From Bacillota bacterium (GTDB lineage: Bacteria > Bacillota > Clostridia > Acetivibrionales > DSM-1351): a stretch of 8,469 nucleotides of DNA. The translations under genes and the position numbers were made by a program. Location of the stretch: assembly GCA_023441625.1 (NCBI GenBank), contig JAEZOA010000172.1, positions 1-8,469 on the forward strand. Reading direction: 5' to 3'. Shown one piece after another: positions 1 to 5,860 of this stretch. The first letter of the stretch is position 1. Each line of letters opens with the position of its first letter. The notes below the pieces were generated by a model. That model was given only the letters and a program-made list of their open reading frames with translations, did no database searches and had not been told where the DNA came from.

Positions 1-117
1 AAGAATATCTTCAATGGGCCAAGGTCAAATCTTACAAGTAATTTCTTAAATACAAATGCTGGAATGGCATTTTTAAAAAACTCTTTGAAAAGAGTTAGGA
101 AGAATATGTCTTCATGA
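1..117 (+). CDS. possible 3' end of a gene cut by the window edge
   Basis: Frame 1 is open from the window edge to a TGA at 115-117, giving 38 codons that end in LKNSLKRVRKNMSS. Frame 3 is also open at the edge and ends at a TAA at 39-41 with the residues EYLQWAKVKSYK, which also looks like a normal protein C-terminus. Only one of these can be real, and an open run of this length is not rare by chance in AT-rich DNA. No function can be read. A perfect 8-bp hairpin with a 2-nt loop (79-96) lies inside the frame-1 version. It would fit a gene end better if the frame-3 version were the true one, but it has no T-run on the plus strand. Confidence 0.2.
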   Translation, partial: KNIFNGPRSNLTSNFLNTNAGMAFLKNSLKRVRKNMSS

Positions 118-144
118 ATTTGCCGTGGTTATTTATTAAAATAC

Positions 145-173
145 TTGAATTTTATATGACAATTAGTGATAAT
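145..173 (+). promoter_or_regulatory. likely sigma-A promoter of deoC
   Basis: TTGAAT (145-150) is followed after 17 bases by GATAAT (168-173), matching the sigma-A consensus at 4 and 5 of 6 positions. Transcription would start near 180 and leave a leader of about 115 nt before deoC. A weaker alternative uses ATGACA (156-161) and TATAGA (179-184). The rest of 118-230 shows nothing else beyond a GGAGGT at 191-196 with no start codon at a suitable distance. Confidence 0.45.
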
Positions 174-231
174 GGGTGTATAGATAAATTGGAGGTTAAG
201 GTTAAAAGAACGAAAATAAATAATAAAAGGG

Positions 232-287
232 GGACCGAGTCCATGCCAGTACTTTAATGGAGTTTTGTGCAAATGCGGGGCATGGAC
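232..287 (+). promoter_or_regulatory. structured deoC leader with two competing helices
   Basis: GTCCATGCC (239-247) is perfectly complementary to GGCATGGAC (279-287), forming a 9-bp stem with a 31-nt loop. The 3' arm holds the only purine-rich stretch in front of the deoC start at 294 (GGGG at 277-280 and GGA at 284-286), so the stem would hide the ribosome binding site. GGAC at 232-235 can also pair with GTCC at 239-242 through a CGA triloop, which would free the 3' arm. The two pairings exclude each other. I cannot match this to a named riboswitch class; a role in translational control is inference. Confidence 0.45.
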
Positions 288-293
288 ATATAG

Positions 294-944
294 ATGATGA
301 ATATTGCAGGTTTAATTGACCATACTGCATTAAAGCCTGACACCACAGAGGAGCAGATAAGAATACTTTGCAACGAGGCTATAGAATATGGATTTGCTTC
401 GGTATGCGTAAATCCTTGTTATGTAAAGCTTTGTAGCGAGCTCTTGAAAAATAGTAGTACTATTAAGGTTTGTACCGTTATTGGATTTCCGCTTGGTGCC
501 ACTACTACAGCTGCCAAGGTTGCTGAGGCAAAGGAAGCTATTGAAAATGGGGCAAATGAAATCGATATGGTAATTAATGTTGGGGCATTAAAATCAGGTG
601 ATACTGGTTTTGTTAAAGAGGATATAGCAGCTGTTGTTCAGGCAGCAAAAGGAAAGGCTCTTGTTAAAGTGATTCTCGAAACCTGCCTACTTACAGAGGA
701 AGAAAAGATAATTTGTTGTAAGCTTTGTAAGGAAGCTAAGGCAGATTTTGTTAAGACGTCAACAGGGTTCAGCACTGGAGGTGCTACAGTAGAGGATATA
801 AGACTTATGAGATCAATAGTTAAACCAAGTTTAGGAGTAAAGGCATCAGGTGGCATACGTGATTATGAGACAGCAAAAGCCATGGTGGAGGCAGGAGCAA
901 GTAGAATTGGGGCAAGTGCCTCAGTAGCAATAAGCAAAGGGTGA
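294..944 (+). CDS. deoC: deoxyribose-phosphate aldolase (DERA)
   Basis: This cytoplasmic class I aldolase splits 2-deoxyribose 5-phosphate into acetaldehyde and glyceraldehyde 3-phosphate, feeding deoxynucleoside sugars into glycolysis. The 216 residues fit the usual length of the family. The N-terminal LIDHTALKPD motif, the EIDMV segment with Asp91 (proton relay), VKTSTGF with the Schiff-base Lys154, and GVKASGGIR with Lys183 are all present, so the enzyme should be active. A TAG stands directly before the ATG at 294, which excludes a longer start; the ATG at 297 is an equally possible start. The ribosome binding site is weak and lies in a leader hairpin. No other deo gene (deoD, deoA, deoB) is in the window, so it appears to be a single-gene unit ended by the terminator at 956-1008. 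Confidence 0.96.
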   Translation: MMNIAGLIDHTALKPDTTEEQIRILCNEAIEYGFASVCVNPCYVKLCSELLKNSSTIKVCTVIGFPLGATTTAAKVAEAKEAIENGANEIDMVINVGALKSGDTGFVKEDIAAVVQAAKGKALVKVILETCLLTEEEKIICCKLCKEAKADFVKTSTGFSTGGATVEDIRLMRSIVKPSLGVKASGGIRDYETAKAMVEAGASRIGASASVAISKG

Positions 945-955
945 AAAATAGAACT

Positions 956-1008
956 GCCCTAATTATTCATCAGTTACTAAAACTCATGTATAATTAGGGC
1001 ATTTTTTG
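956..1008 (+). terminator. intrinsic terminator after deoC, possibly shared with dfx
   Basis: GCCCTAATTAT (956-966) pairs with ATAATTAGGGC (990-1000). Three more pairs after one mismatch (968-970 with 986-988) leave a 15-nt loop. The stem is followed by ATTTTTTG at 1001-1008. It starts 12 nt after the deoC stop. On the minus strand the stem is followed by a weaker U-rich stretch, so it may also end transcription from the convergent dfx gene, which stops at 1045. Confidence 0.92.
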
Positions 1009-1044
1009 TAGAATAGATAAAAAATTTATTTAAAAGAACGATTG

Positions 1045-1425
1045 CTATTCAACATCAGCCTTCCACAGGCCATGCAAATTACAATAAGCATAGACTTCTG
1101 CATTTTTCTTATCACAGAAAACAGCCTTTGGTGCATCCCCTGGTGAAAGACTAATTCTCTCAGTGCCTTCGTCACCGATAACTGCAATCCATTCAATATA
1201 GTGTGCATCAATCATTGGATGTGCAGCAGAACCAACCTCTACGCTGATTTTACCAGCTTCTCTAACTGCAACTGGAACGTGTTTTTCTACTGCGGCATCA
1301 GTAGTATTAGGTACAAGCTTTTCCATATTCTCTCCACAGCATACAAGAGTACCTCCACCACTCTTTATCAAGCCTACTAAATTACCACAGTGCTTACAGC
1401 GGAAAAAAGCAACTTCTGACTTCAT
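1045..1425 (-). CDS. dfx: desulfoferrodoxin (2Fe superoxide reductase)
   Basis: This enzyme reduces superoxide to hydrogen peroxide without making oxygen, using electrons from rubredoxin or similar carriers; it is a cytoplasmic oxygen defence of anaerobes. The 126 residues match the family. The N-terminal desulforedoxin-like centre I has its four cysteines at C10, C13, C29 and C30. The catalytic centre II ligands H49, H69, H75, C115 and H118 are all present, as are the active-site residues E47 and K48. The start is fixed by AAGGAGG (1440-1434 on the minus strand), 8 nt before the ATG. It seems to be monocistronic, read from the promoter at 1478-1506 and convergent with deoC. The palindrome over its promoter suggests control by a DNA-binding regulator. 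PerR is known to control such genes in clostridia, but the palindrome does not clearly match a PerR box. Confidence 0.97.
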   Translation of the reverse strand: MKSEVAFFRCKHCGNLVGLIKSGGGTLVCCGENMEKLVPNTTDAAVEKHVPVAVREAGKISVEVGSAAHPMIDAHYIEWIAVIGDEGTERISLSPGDAPKAVFCDKKNAEVYAYCNLHGLWKADVE

Positions 1426-1477
1426 ATAAAAATCCTCCTTAAAAATTTATTTAAATTTGTGCGTAACAACTAATTAC

Positions 1478-1506
1478 ATTATACCATTTTTAAATAATTT
1501 GAAACC
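1478..1506 (-). promoter_or_regulatory. extended -10 promoter of dfx
   Basis: On the minus strand the sequence TGGTATAAT gives a perfect -10 (TATAAT, 1483-1478) with the extended TG element. The -35 is poor (GGTTTC at 17-bp spacing, 1506-1501), as is usual for extended -10 promoters. Transcription would begin near 1471, leaving a leader of about 45 nt before the start codon. Confidence 0.75.
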
Positions 1507-1517
1507 AAATTATTTAA
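1490..1517. promoter_or_regulatory. perfect palindrome overlapping the dfx promoter, candidate operator
   Basis: TTAAATAATTTG (1490-1501) and CAAATTATTTAA (1506-1517) are perfect inverted repeats of 12 bp separated by AAAC. The centre falls on the -35 position of the dfx promoter and the left arm fills most of the -35/-10 spacer, so a bound protein would block RNA polymerase. There is no T-run on either side and no gene ends here, so a terminator is unlikely. The regulator is unknown. Confidence 0.55.
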
Positions 1518-1525
1518 GTAACAGA

Positions 1526-1631
1526 ATGTGTATTATTTGTTGAAATTCTGTGGATAAAAGAGTAGTAACAATTAGTTTTGTCCACAGAAACACTATATTT
1601 CGTGGACAAAACTGTTGATAAATCTATATAT
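1526..1631 (-). repeat. DnaA-box-rich repeat element, copy A (inverted relative to copy B)
   Basis: Read on the minus strand, 1631 to 1575 matches 5677-5733 at 50 of 57 positions. After a diverged spacer, 1557 to 1526 matches 5750-5782 (one gap). It holds four DnaA-box-like 9-mers: TTATCAACA (1621-1613), TTGTCCACG (1609-1601), an opposed TGTGGACAA (1586-1578) and a perfect TTATCCACA (1557-1549). The middle part is a hairpin with 12-bp perfect arms (1574-1585 with 1602-1613). Weaker similarity continues to about 1650 with gaps. It lies between the end of the permease gene and the dfx promoter. No dnaA or dnaN gene is in the window, so it is not shown to be a replication origin. Confidence 0.8.
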
Positions 1632-1694
1632 ATGGGGATATCTTGTAGATATTTCCTTGTTATTCTAGCTTAACTTGTTAATAACTTTTGCATT

Positions 1695-3971
1695 TTATTC
1701 GACCCCTTTAAGAGAGCTAACCATATCAACGCTTTTTACCTTATTCGATAACATAAGGTTTACCAGTATAGATATCAAAAAAGTACCGACAATGCTATAT
1801 AGGAAGGATGAACCAGTTATTACAGTCATTATGTCAAATGTCCTTCTCATAAATACAAAAATATAGTCAATTAGCCACCTGCCCATAGGGATACCTAGTA
1901 TAATTCCCCCAGCAGTTAGCCAAATATTTTGAGTTAGTAATAACTTACGGATTTTTTTTGTCTTGAAGCCAATTACCTTAAGTGTGGACAGTTCTCTTTG
2001 GCGCTCAGTAAAGGATAATACCCCAAGGTTATATAGTACAACTACAGCTAATACAACTGCTGCTAAAACCAATACATATACTAATACATTCATTGCCTCT
2101 GTCATGGTTTTGTAGCTTTGAGTTAGATCTTCAATAGTCCATATTTTATCCACACCTGCAATTTCCTTATCAATTAATTGGGAAGTAATAATAGAGGTGG
2201 GAGTAAAGGTGTAGCCAAGCTTTTCAAATTCATTTCTCGTTAGAGTAATTCCCTGTGAAATAGGATTGCGATAAATAGCTCCTACCTTAGAGGTAACCCA
2301 ATGTTCATCTCCATAAATATGCCATGAGAATTCATCTCCTACCTTGAGGTCTAGAAACTCAGCCATTTTGTAGCTGATTGAAATACTATTGCTTGGCAAA
2401 TCTATGTAGTTTCGATTTTCATCAACAGAACGAATTAGTGTAACTTGGTCGGTAACAAGGAGCTCTCCGCTTTTCTTAATTCCATTTGCTTTTAATTCTA
2501 TAGCGTTTTCTAATAATGCCTCACCATTATATTGAGTAAGGATAGTATCAATTTGCTCTTCTGTAACGGTTTCGGATAAGGCTAGCTTTGTTTCAAATTG
2601 ACTCAGTTCTTGATAGTTCCAAATAATGATATCGTCTAGACTGTCCTGTATTCCAAAGGCACATGTTAAAAGGGCTGTGCAACCAAGTACACCAACGATA
2701 GCCATAGAAGAACGTATTTTACTTCGGAAAATGTCTCTCAAATTCCATTGTACACTAAATCCCAATTTACTCCACAATCTTGTTTTCTCCAATAATCCAT
2801 GTTTAACAGTTTTTGGTGCTTTAGGTCTTAATATTTGAGCAGGAATATCCTTTAATACACTGCGGCAGGCAAAATAGGTTGTTAAGGTGCATCCAGCCAC
2901 CGAAGCTACTGCCATAAGAATAACAGTTAATGATATACTTGGCTGCCATTGGGGAAGAGTAAATATAGTTTGCAATGGTCCATAAAATAAATATGGCAAA
3001 ATTAAAGGACCAGCAATTGTACCCAAAATAGCTCCCGCCAAACTTATCCATAAGCCATAAGATACATAATGGAATAGAATGCGTCTATTTCTAAAACCAA
3101 TGGCTTTTAGTGTACCAATTTGTGTTCGTTGATTATTAACAAGTCTTGCCATTGTTGTGAGTATAATTAACATAGCTATTATAAGAAAGGCTACTGGAAA
3201 TATTTCACTCATTGCTTTATGCTCATTTATTTCAGAATCTATCATTGAATAGCTTTTCATATTTTTTCTGGGTAGATATACACTGTATTTTCCACCTAAA
3301 GTTGCATCAATTGATTCTTCCAGTTCAGCATCACTAATTGTGTTATTAGTTGTAACTAAAAGCTCAGTATAGAAAATTGGCATAATATCCGGAAATACCT
3401 TATAAGAGAGGTAAGCAAAGCCATAGTTATCGTGATTTGGTACTATATCACTACTGCCTGCGCAGTAAATATATTCAGGATTAAATACTGTTCCAAGTAC
3501 TTTTTTTTCTATAGTAATACCATTACTAGCAATAGAGATTGTGTCACCGACCTTTATTTCTTTAGCATCAGCGAATTGACTATCAAGCCAAATACCATCT
3601 CTATCTAGAGAGAATTCTTCACCCTCAGAAAGCAAACTCTTGGAAATCTCGTTATTCTCTAAAAAGTGTAGCGTAAGAGTAGGACTGTTATCAAAATCAG
3701 CAATTCCGTCCAGTGTTAGACGCCTTTGAACTCCTGTAACGCTCTCCACCTCTGAAACTTTTCTTGCATCTTCTAATGAAAATCCCTTGCCATATATGTT
3801 GACATCTGCCAGATTTGCTTCTTCATAATACTGGTTGACTATGTTTCTTAACCCGTACCATTCACTGCCAACGCCTGCATAAATAAAAACTCCCAAGAAG
3901 GACATAAGAAATATAGCAATAAATTGAGTTTTATTTAATTTTATATCTCTGAGCATTTTACGAAAGAGCAT
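1695..3971 (-). CDS. FtsX-like ABC transporter permease
   Basis: This is the membrane subunit of an ABC exporter, working with the ATPase encoded just upstream. From the ATG at 3971 it has 758 residues and about eight membrane helices, near residues 17-35, 258-278, 305-328, 346-367, 423-442, 628-650, 683-704 and 720-742. Two FtsX-type halves are visible, each with the cytoplasmic coupling motif (QIGTLKAIGF near 285 and ELSTLKVIGF near 660). Large extracytoplasmic loops span about 40-255 and 445-625. A TTG two codons earlier could also open the frame, but GAGGTGA sits 7 nt before the ATG and only 1 nt before the TTG, so the ATG is chosen. That ATG overlaps the ATPase stop by one base (TAATG), which suggests translational coupling. 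The substrate is unknown; peptides, lipids or drugs are all possible. No clear terminator follows. Confidence 0.93.
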   Translation of the reverse strand: MLFRKMLRDIKLNKTQFIAIFLMSFLGVFIYAGVGSEWYGLRNIVNQYYEEANLADVNIYGKGFSLEDARKVSEVESVTGVQRRLTLDGIADFDNSPTLTLHFLENNEISKSLLSEGEEFSLDRDGIWLDSQFADAKEIKVGDTISIASNGITIEKKVLGTVFNPEYIYCAGSSDIVPNHDNYGFAYLSYKVFPDIMPIFYTELLVTTNNTISDAELEESIDATLGGKYSVYLPRKNMKSYSMIDSEINEHKAMSEIFPVAFLIIAMLIILTTMARLVNNQRTQIGTLKAIGFRNRRILFHYVSYGLWISLAGAILGTIAGPLILPYLFYGPLQTIFTLPQWQPSISLTVILMAVASVAGCTLTTYFACRSVLKDIPAQILRPKAPKTVKHGLLEKTRLWSKLGFSVQWNLRDIFRSKIRSSMAIVGVLGCTALLTCAFGIQDSLDDIIIWNYQELSQFETKLALSETVTEEQIDTILTQYNGEALLENAIELKANGIKKSGELLVTDQVTLIRSVDENRNYIDLPSNSISISYKMAEFLDLKVGDEFSWHIYGDEHWVTSKVGAIYRNPISQGITLTRNEFEKLGYTFTPTSIITSQLIDKEIAGVDKIWTIEDLTQSYKTMTEAMNVLVYVLVLAAVVLAVVVLYNLGVLSFTERQRELSTLKVIGFKTKKIRKLLLTQNIWLTAGGIILGIPMGRWLIDYIFVFMRRTFDIMTVITGSSFLYSIVGTFLISILVNLMLSNKVKSVDMVSSLKGVE

Positions 3972-4675
3972 TACCAATTCACCTCACTTACCAATTGGGG
4001 AGCTTCATTAACGGTGATATCCCTCACCTTGCCATTTTTTATCCTTATTACTTTATCTGCAGCCTGAGCTAATGCTGAGTTATGTGTAACAATAATTACT
4101 GTTTTATTTTTTTCTCTGCTCATCTGCTGAAGCATACTAAGAATGACTACACCTGTCTCAGAATCCAGTGCACCTGTTGGTTCATCACAAAGGAGCATAG
4201 TAGGGTTTTTACAAACAGCTCGTGCAATAGAAACTCTTTGCTGCTCGCCTCCCGATAGCTGAGAGGGAAATTTATTGAAATGGTCATCCAGACCAACTGA
4301 AGTAAGTACCTCAGCAGCATCAAGGGAATTTTTTGAAACCTCCTTTGTTAGTGTTACATTTTCTAAAGCGGTTAGAGTGGGGATAAGATTATAGAATTGA
4401 AAAACAAAGCCGACATTCTCTGCGCGGTATTCTGTTAGTTTTTCATCCTTATAATGTGTGATGTTTTTTTCGTTAATAATAATTTCACCAGAGGTAGCAA
4501 AATCCATACCACCTAGCAGATTTAAAACTGTTGACTTTCCAGCACCGCTTGGGCCTAAAATAACAACAAACTCTCCCTCATCGATTGTAAAGTTTATTTG
4601 ATCAACTGCTAAAAACTTCTTTTCTCCCAAAGAATATTCCTTTGAAACATTTTTAAATTGAATTAAATTATTCAT
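3971..4675 (-). CDS. ABC transporter ATP-binding protein (LolD/MacB type)
   Basis: This cytoplasmic ATPase powers the permease encoded directly downstream. The 234 residues are of normal length and all motifs are intact: Walker A GPSGAGKST (41-49), Q-loop Gln93, signature LSGGEQQ (140-146), Walker B MLLCDE with Asp164 and Glu165, D-loop ALD (169-171) and switch His198. The frame can be opened further upstream at a GTG (4690), but that codon is part of the GAGGGTGAT ribosome binding site serving the ATG at 4675, so the ATG is chosen. The MacB/LolD-like family usually pairs with FtsX-like permeases, as here. It is the first gene of the operon and is read from the promoter at 4753-4781, between two operators. 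TetR control of the exporter is inferred from this layout. Confidence 0.96.
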   Translation of the reverse strand: MNNLIQFKNVSKEYSLGEKKFLAVDQINFTIDEGEFVVILGPSGAGKSTVLNLLGGMDFATSGEIIINEKNITHYKDEKLTEYRAENVGFVFQFYNLIPTLTALENVTLTKEVSKNSLDAAEVLTSVGLDDHFNKFPSQLSGGEQQRVSIARAVCKNPTMLLCDEPTGALDSETGVVILSMLQQMSREKNKTVIIVTHNSALAQAADKVIRIKNGKVRDITVNEAPQLVSEVNW

Positions 4676-4722
4676 TGATATCACCCTCACTTATCATTTT
4701 ATAAGTCTTAAACAATTATATG

Positions 4723-4744
4723 AATATGAAGTTAGTTTCATATT
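4723..4744. promoter_or_regulatory. TetR-type operator O1, downstream of the exporter promoter
   Basis: AATATGAA (4723-4730) and TTCATATT (4737-4744) form a perfect palindrome around GTTAGT. The exporter transcript would start near 4746, so O1 covers its first bases. The same sequence occurs again as O2, 63 bp away, in the same orientation (4718-4744 resembles 4781-4807). The two sites are likely bound by the divergently encoded TetR protein. Confidence 0.75.
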
Positions 4745-4752
4745 ATAATATT

Positions 4753-4781
4753 AGTATATGTTACCAAATTTAAAATGTCAA
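4753..4781 (-). promoter_or_regulatory. strong sigma-A promoter of the ABC exporter operon
   Basis: On the minus strand a perfect -35 TTGACA (4781-4776) is followed after exactly 17 bases by TATACT (4758-4753). O2 touches its -35 and O1 lies at the start of transcription. Such a strong promoter between two operators fits an operon that is off until the repressor is released. Confidence 0.88.
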
Positions 4782-4813
4782 TATGAATATGAAGTTAATT
4801 TCACATTCATATT
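4780..4813. promoter_or_regulatory. TetR-type operator O2, between the divergent promoters
   Basis: The 14-base arms 4780-4793 and 4800-4813 are inverted repeats with one mismatch around a 6-base centre, GTTAAT. Each arm contains two ATATGAA-like units. The site overlaps the exporter -35 (4776-4781) and ends 3 bp before the tetR -35 (4817), so one bound repressor could affect both directions. Confidence 0.75.
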
Positions 4814-4816
4814 TAT

Positions 4817-4845
4817 TTGACTCAACTGATAAATATTATTATAAT
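4817..4845 (+). promoter_or_regulatory. sigma-A promoter of the tetR-type gene
   Basis: TTGACT (4817-4822), a 17-base spacer and a perfect TATAAT (4840-4845). Transcription would start near 4852, about 30 nt before the start codon. O2 lies just upstream of the -35, so autoregulation is likely but not shown. Confidence 0.87.
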
Positions 4846-4880
4846 CGTAGTAGGTAGATCAGCGTGGAGGTGCTAATAGA

Positions 4881-5486
4881 ATGAGTAGTCGTGAAATACG
4901 TGAACCGAAGCAACAGCGTTCAATAGAAAAAAGAAAAAAAATAATAGATGCCGGGTTTAAGCTGTTTTGTGAAAAGGGGTATCATGCCACTAACACTGTT
5001 GAAATAGCAAAGCTTGCAGGGGTATCAACAGGGATTGTATACAACTATTTCGTGGATAAAAAGGATATTTTTATCGCAGCCCTCGATGCTTGTTATAATA
5101 GCATGCTTAATCCAGTGCTTGAAAGTTTGGTAACTATTGAAAAGCCTATTGATGTATCAGCTCAGCTCCGAAAAATTATAAAAATGCTAAATGAATCCCA
5201 TACAGCTATTAATTCAGCGTATGAAGAGCTGGAAGCTATGGCAAGTATGGACAAGGATATCCGTGAGTTCTATTGTCAATGTAAACAGAAAATGGTGACT
5301 TCATTTTTAAAAATATTGGAAGTAAACGATATTACGCCTACACATCCTTATGAGAAATTATACATTACAATTAATATAGTAGAGAACTTATGTCATGAAA
5401 TGGTGTATCATCAGCATGAATATATAAACTATGAGGTTATGACAGAAGAAGCAATAAAGGTAATTGTAGATATGCTTTCAAGTTAA
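4881..5486 (+). CDS. TetR/AcrR-family transcriptional regulator
   Basis: This is a predicted dimeric repressor of 201 residues, the usual length of the family. The N-terminal domain (about 18-64) has the typical three-helix fold sequence: KIIDAGFKLFCEKGYHATN, then the helix-turn-helix EIAKLAGVSTGIVYNYF (41-57) and KKDIF. The C-terminal part (about 70-200) is the variable ligand-binding and dimer domain, from which no ligand can be predicted. GGAGGTG stands 8 nt before the ATG. It is divergent from the ABC exporter operon, with two palindromic operators in the shared 205-bp region, so its probable target is that operon. By analogy with similar layouts, the ligand is probably the exported compound or a relative. 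The gene ends at its own terminator (5571-5613). Confidence 0.95.
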   Translation: MSSREIREPKQQRSIEKRKKIIDAGFKLFCEKGYHATNTVEIAKLAGVSTGIVYNYFVDKKDIFIAALDACYNSMLNPVLESLVTIEKPIDVSAQLRKIIKMLNESHTAINSAYEELEAMASMDKDIREFYCQCKQKMVTSFLKILEVNDITPTHPYEKLYITINIVENLCHEMVYHQHEYINYEVMTEEAIKVIVDMLSS

Positions 5487-5570
5487 ATTTTATTATAGTT
5501 AATACCATTATTATTACAGTTGCTATAGATACTACTTATTTTTGGTAAACCCGTATTTTACAGGATATAT

Positions 5571-5613
5571 CCTTAGTGTGGTTGATAACTCAACTATTAC
5601 TAAGGTGTTTTTT
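5571..5613 (+). terminator. intrinsic terminator after the tetR-type gene
   Basis: CCTTAGT (5571-5577) pairs with ACTAAGG (5599-5605). Inside it GTTGA (5581-5585) pairs with TCAAC (5590-5594). The stem is followed by TGTTTTTTTA. It begins 84 nt after the stop codon, and the bases between hold no gene. Confidence 0.88.
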
Positions 5614-5644
5614 TACCTTTAGAAGTGGATAATATTAACCTTGC

Positions 5645-5782
5645 TTATCTACATTATATACACATAGTATACACACATATATAGACTTATCAACAGCTTT
5701 GTCCACAAAATATAGTATTTGTGTGGATAAAGCAAAACAATCGGTTAAGTTATCAACAGACTTTTAACAAATTTATTCACAT
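5645..5782 (+). repeat. DnaA-box-rich repeat element, copy B
   Basis: The core 5677-5733 matches copy A (minus strand 1631-1575) at 50 of 57 positions, and 5750-5782 matches 1557-1526. It contains DnaA-box-like 9-mers: TTATCTACA (5645), TTATCAACA (5687), TTGTCCACA (5699), a perfect TGTGGATAA in opposed orientation (5722), TTATCAACA (5750) and TTATTCACA (5773). The distance from the first conserved TTATCAACA to the last conserved box is 63 bases here and 64 in copy A. The hairpin 5696-5733 has a 12-bp stem with one wobble pair, then a 1-nt bulge, a 5-bp stem and a TAG loop. It lies between the terminator of the tetR-type gene and the next transcription unit. Confidence 0.8.
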
Positions 5783-5809
5783 GGGATAAGGGAATTTCAT
5801 AATTTAATA

Positions 5810-5833
5810 AAGCCTTAGGTTTCCCTAAGGCTT
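5810..5833. repeat. short perfect hairpin of unknown role
   Basis: AAGCCTTAGG (5810-5819) pairs perfectly with CCTAAGGCTT (5824-5833) around a 4-nt loop. It has the form of a terminator stem but no T-run follows on the plus strand and only a mixed A/T stretch follows on the minus strand. It stands 27 nt before the mini-ORF and could be part of its leader. Together with the mini-ORF and a small TTCAAG/CTTGAA hairpin (5907-5923), this is all I see between 5783 and 5947. Confidence 0.6.
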
Positions 5834-5860
5834 GAACATAGAAAATAAAAGGAGATATAA

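Noticed and set aside
79..96. Terminator hairpin AACTCTTT-GA-AAAGAGTT
   Set aside because: No T-run follows on the plus strand. On the minus strand four T follow, but no minus-strand gene ends there.
1575..1612. Intrinsic terminator of the ABC operon
   Set aside because: The hairpin is strong but no U-run follows, and its twin at 5696-5733 is not downstream of an unfinished gene, since the tetR-type gene already has a terminator.
1549..1631. Chromosomal replication origin
   Set aside because: The DnaA boxes are suggestive, but there is no dnaA, dnaN, rpmH or similar neighbour and no clear AT-rich unwinding region arranged as in known origins.
2821..3051. Short ORFs within the permease and other genes
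   Set aside because: These are frame shadows without ribosome binding sites, inside well-supported genes.
3972..3977. TTG start for the permease
   Set aside because: The TTG is only 1 nt from the SD, whereas the ATG at 3971 has 7-nt spacing and the usual stop-start overlap.
4676..4690. GTG start for the ATPase
   Set aside because: The GTG lies within the ribosome binding site of the ATG at 4675; homologous proteins also begin near that ATG.
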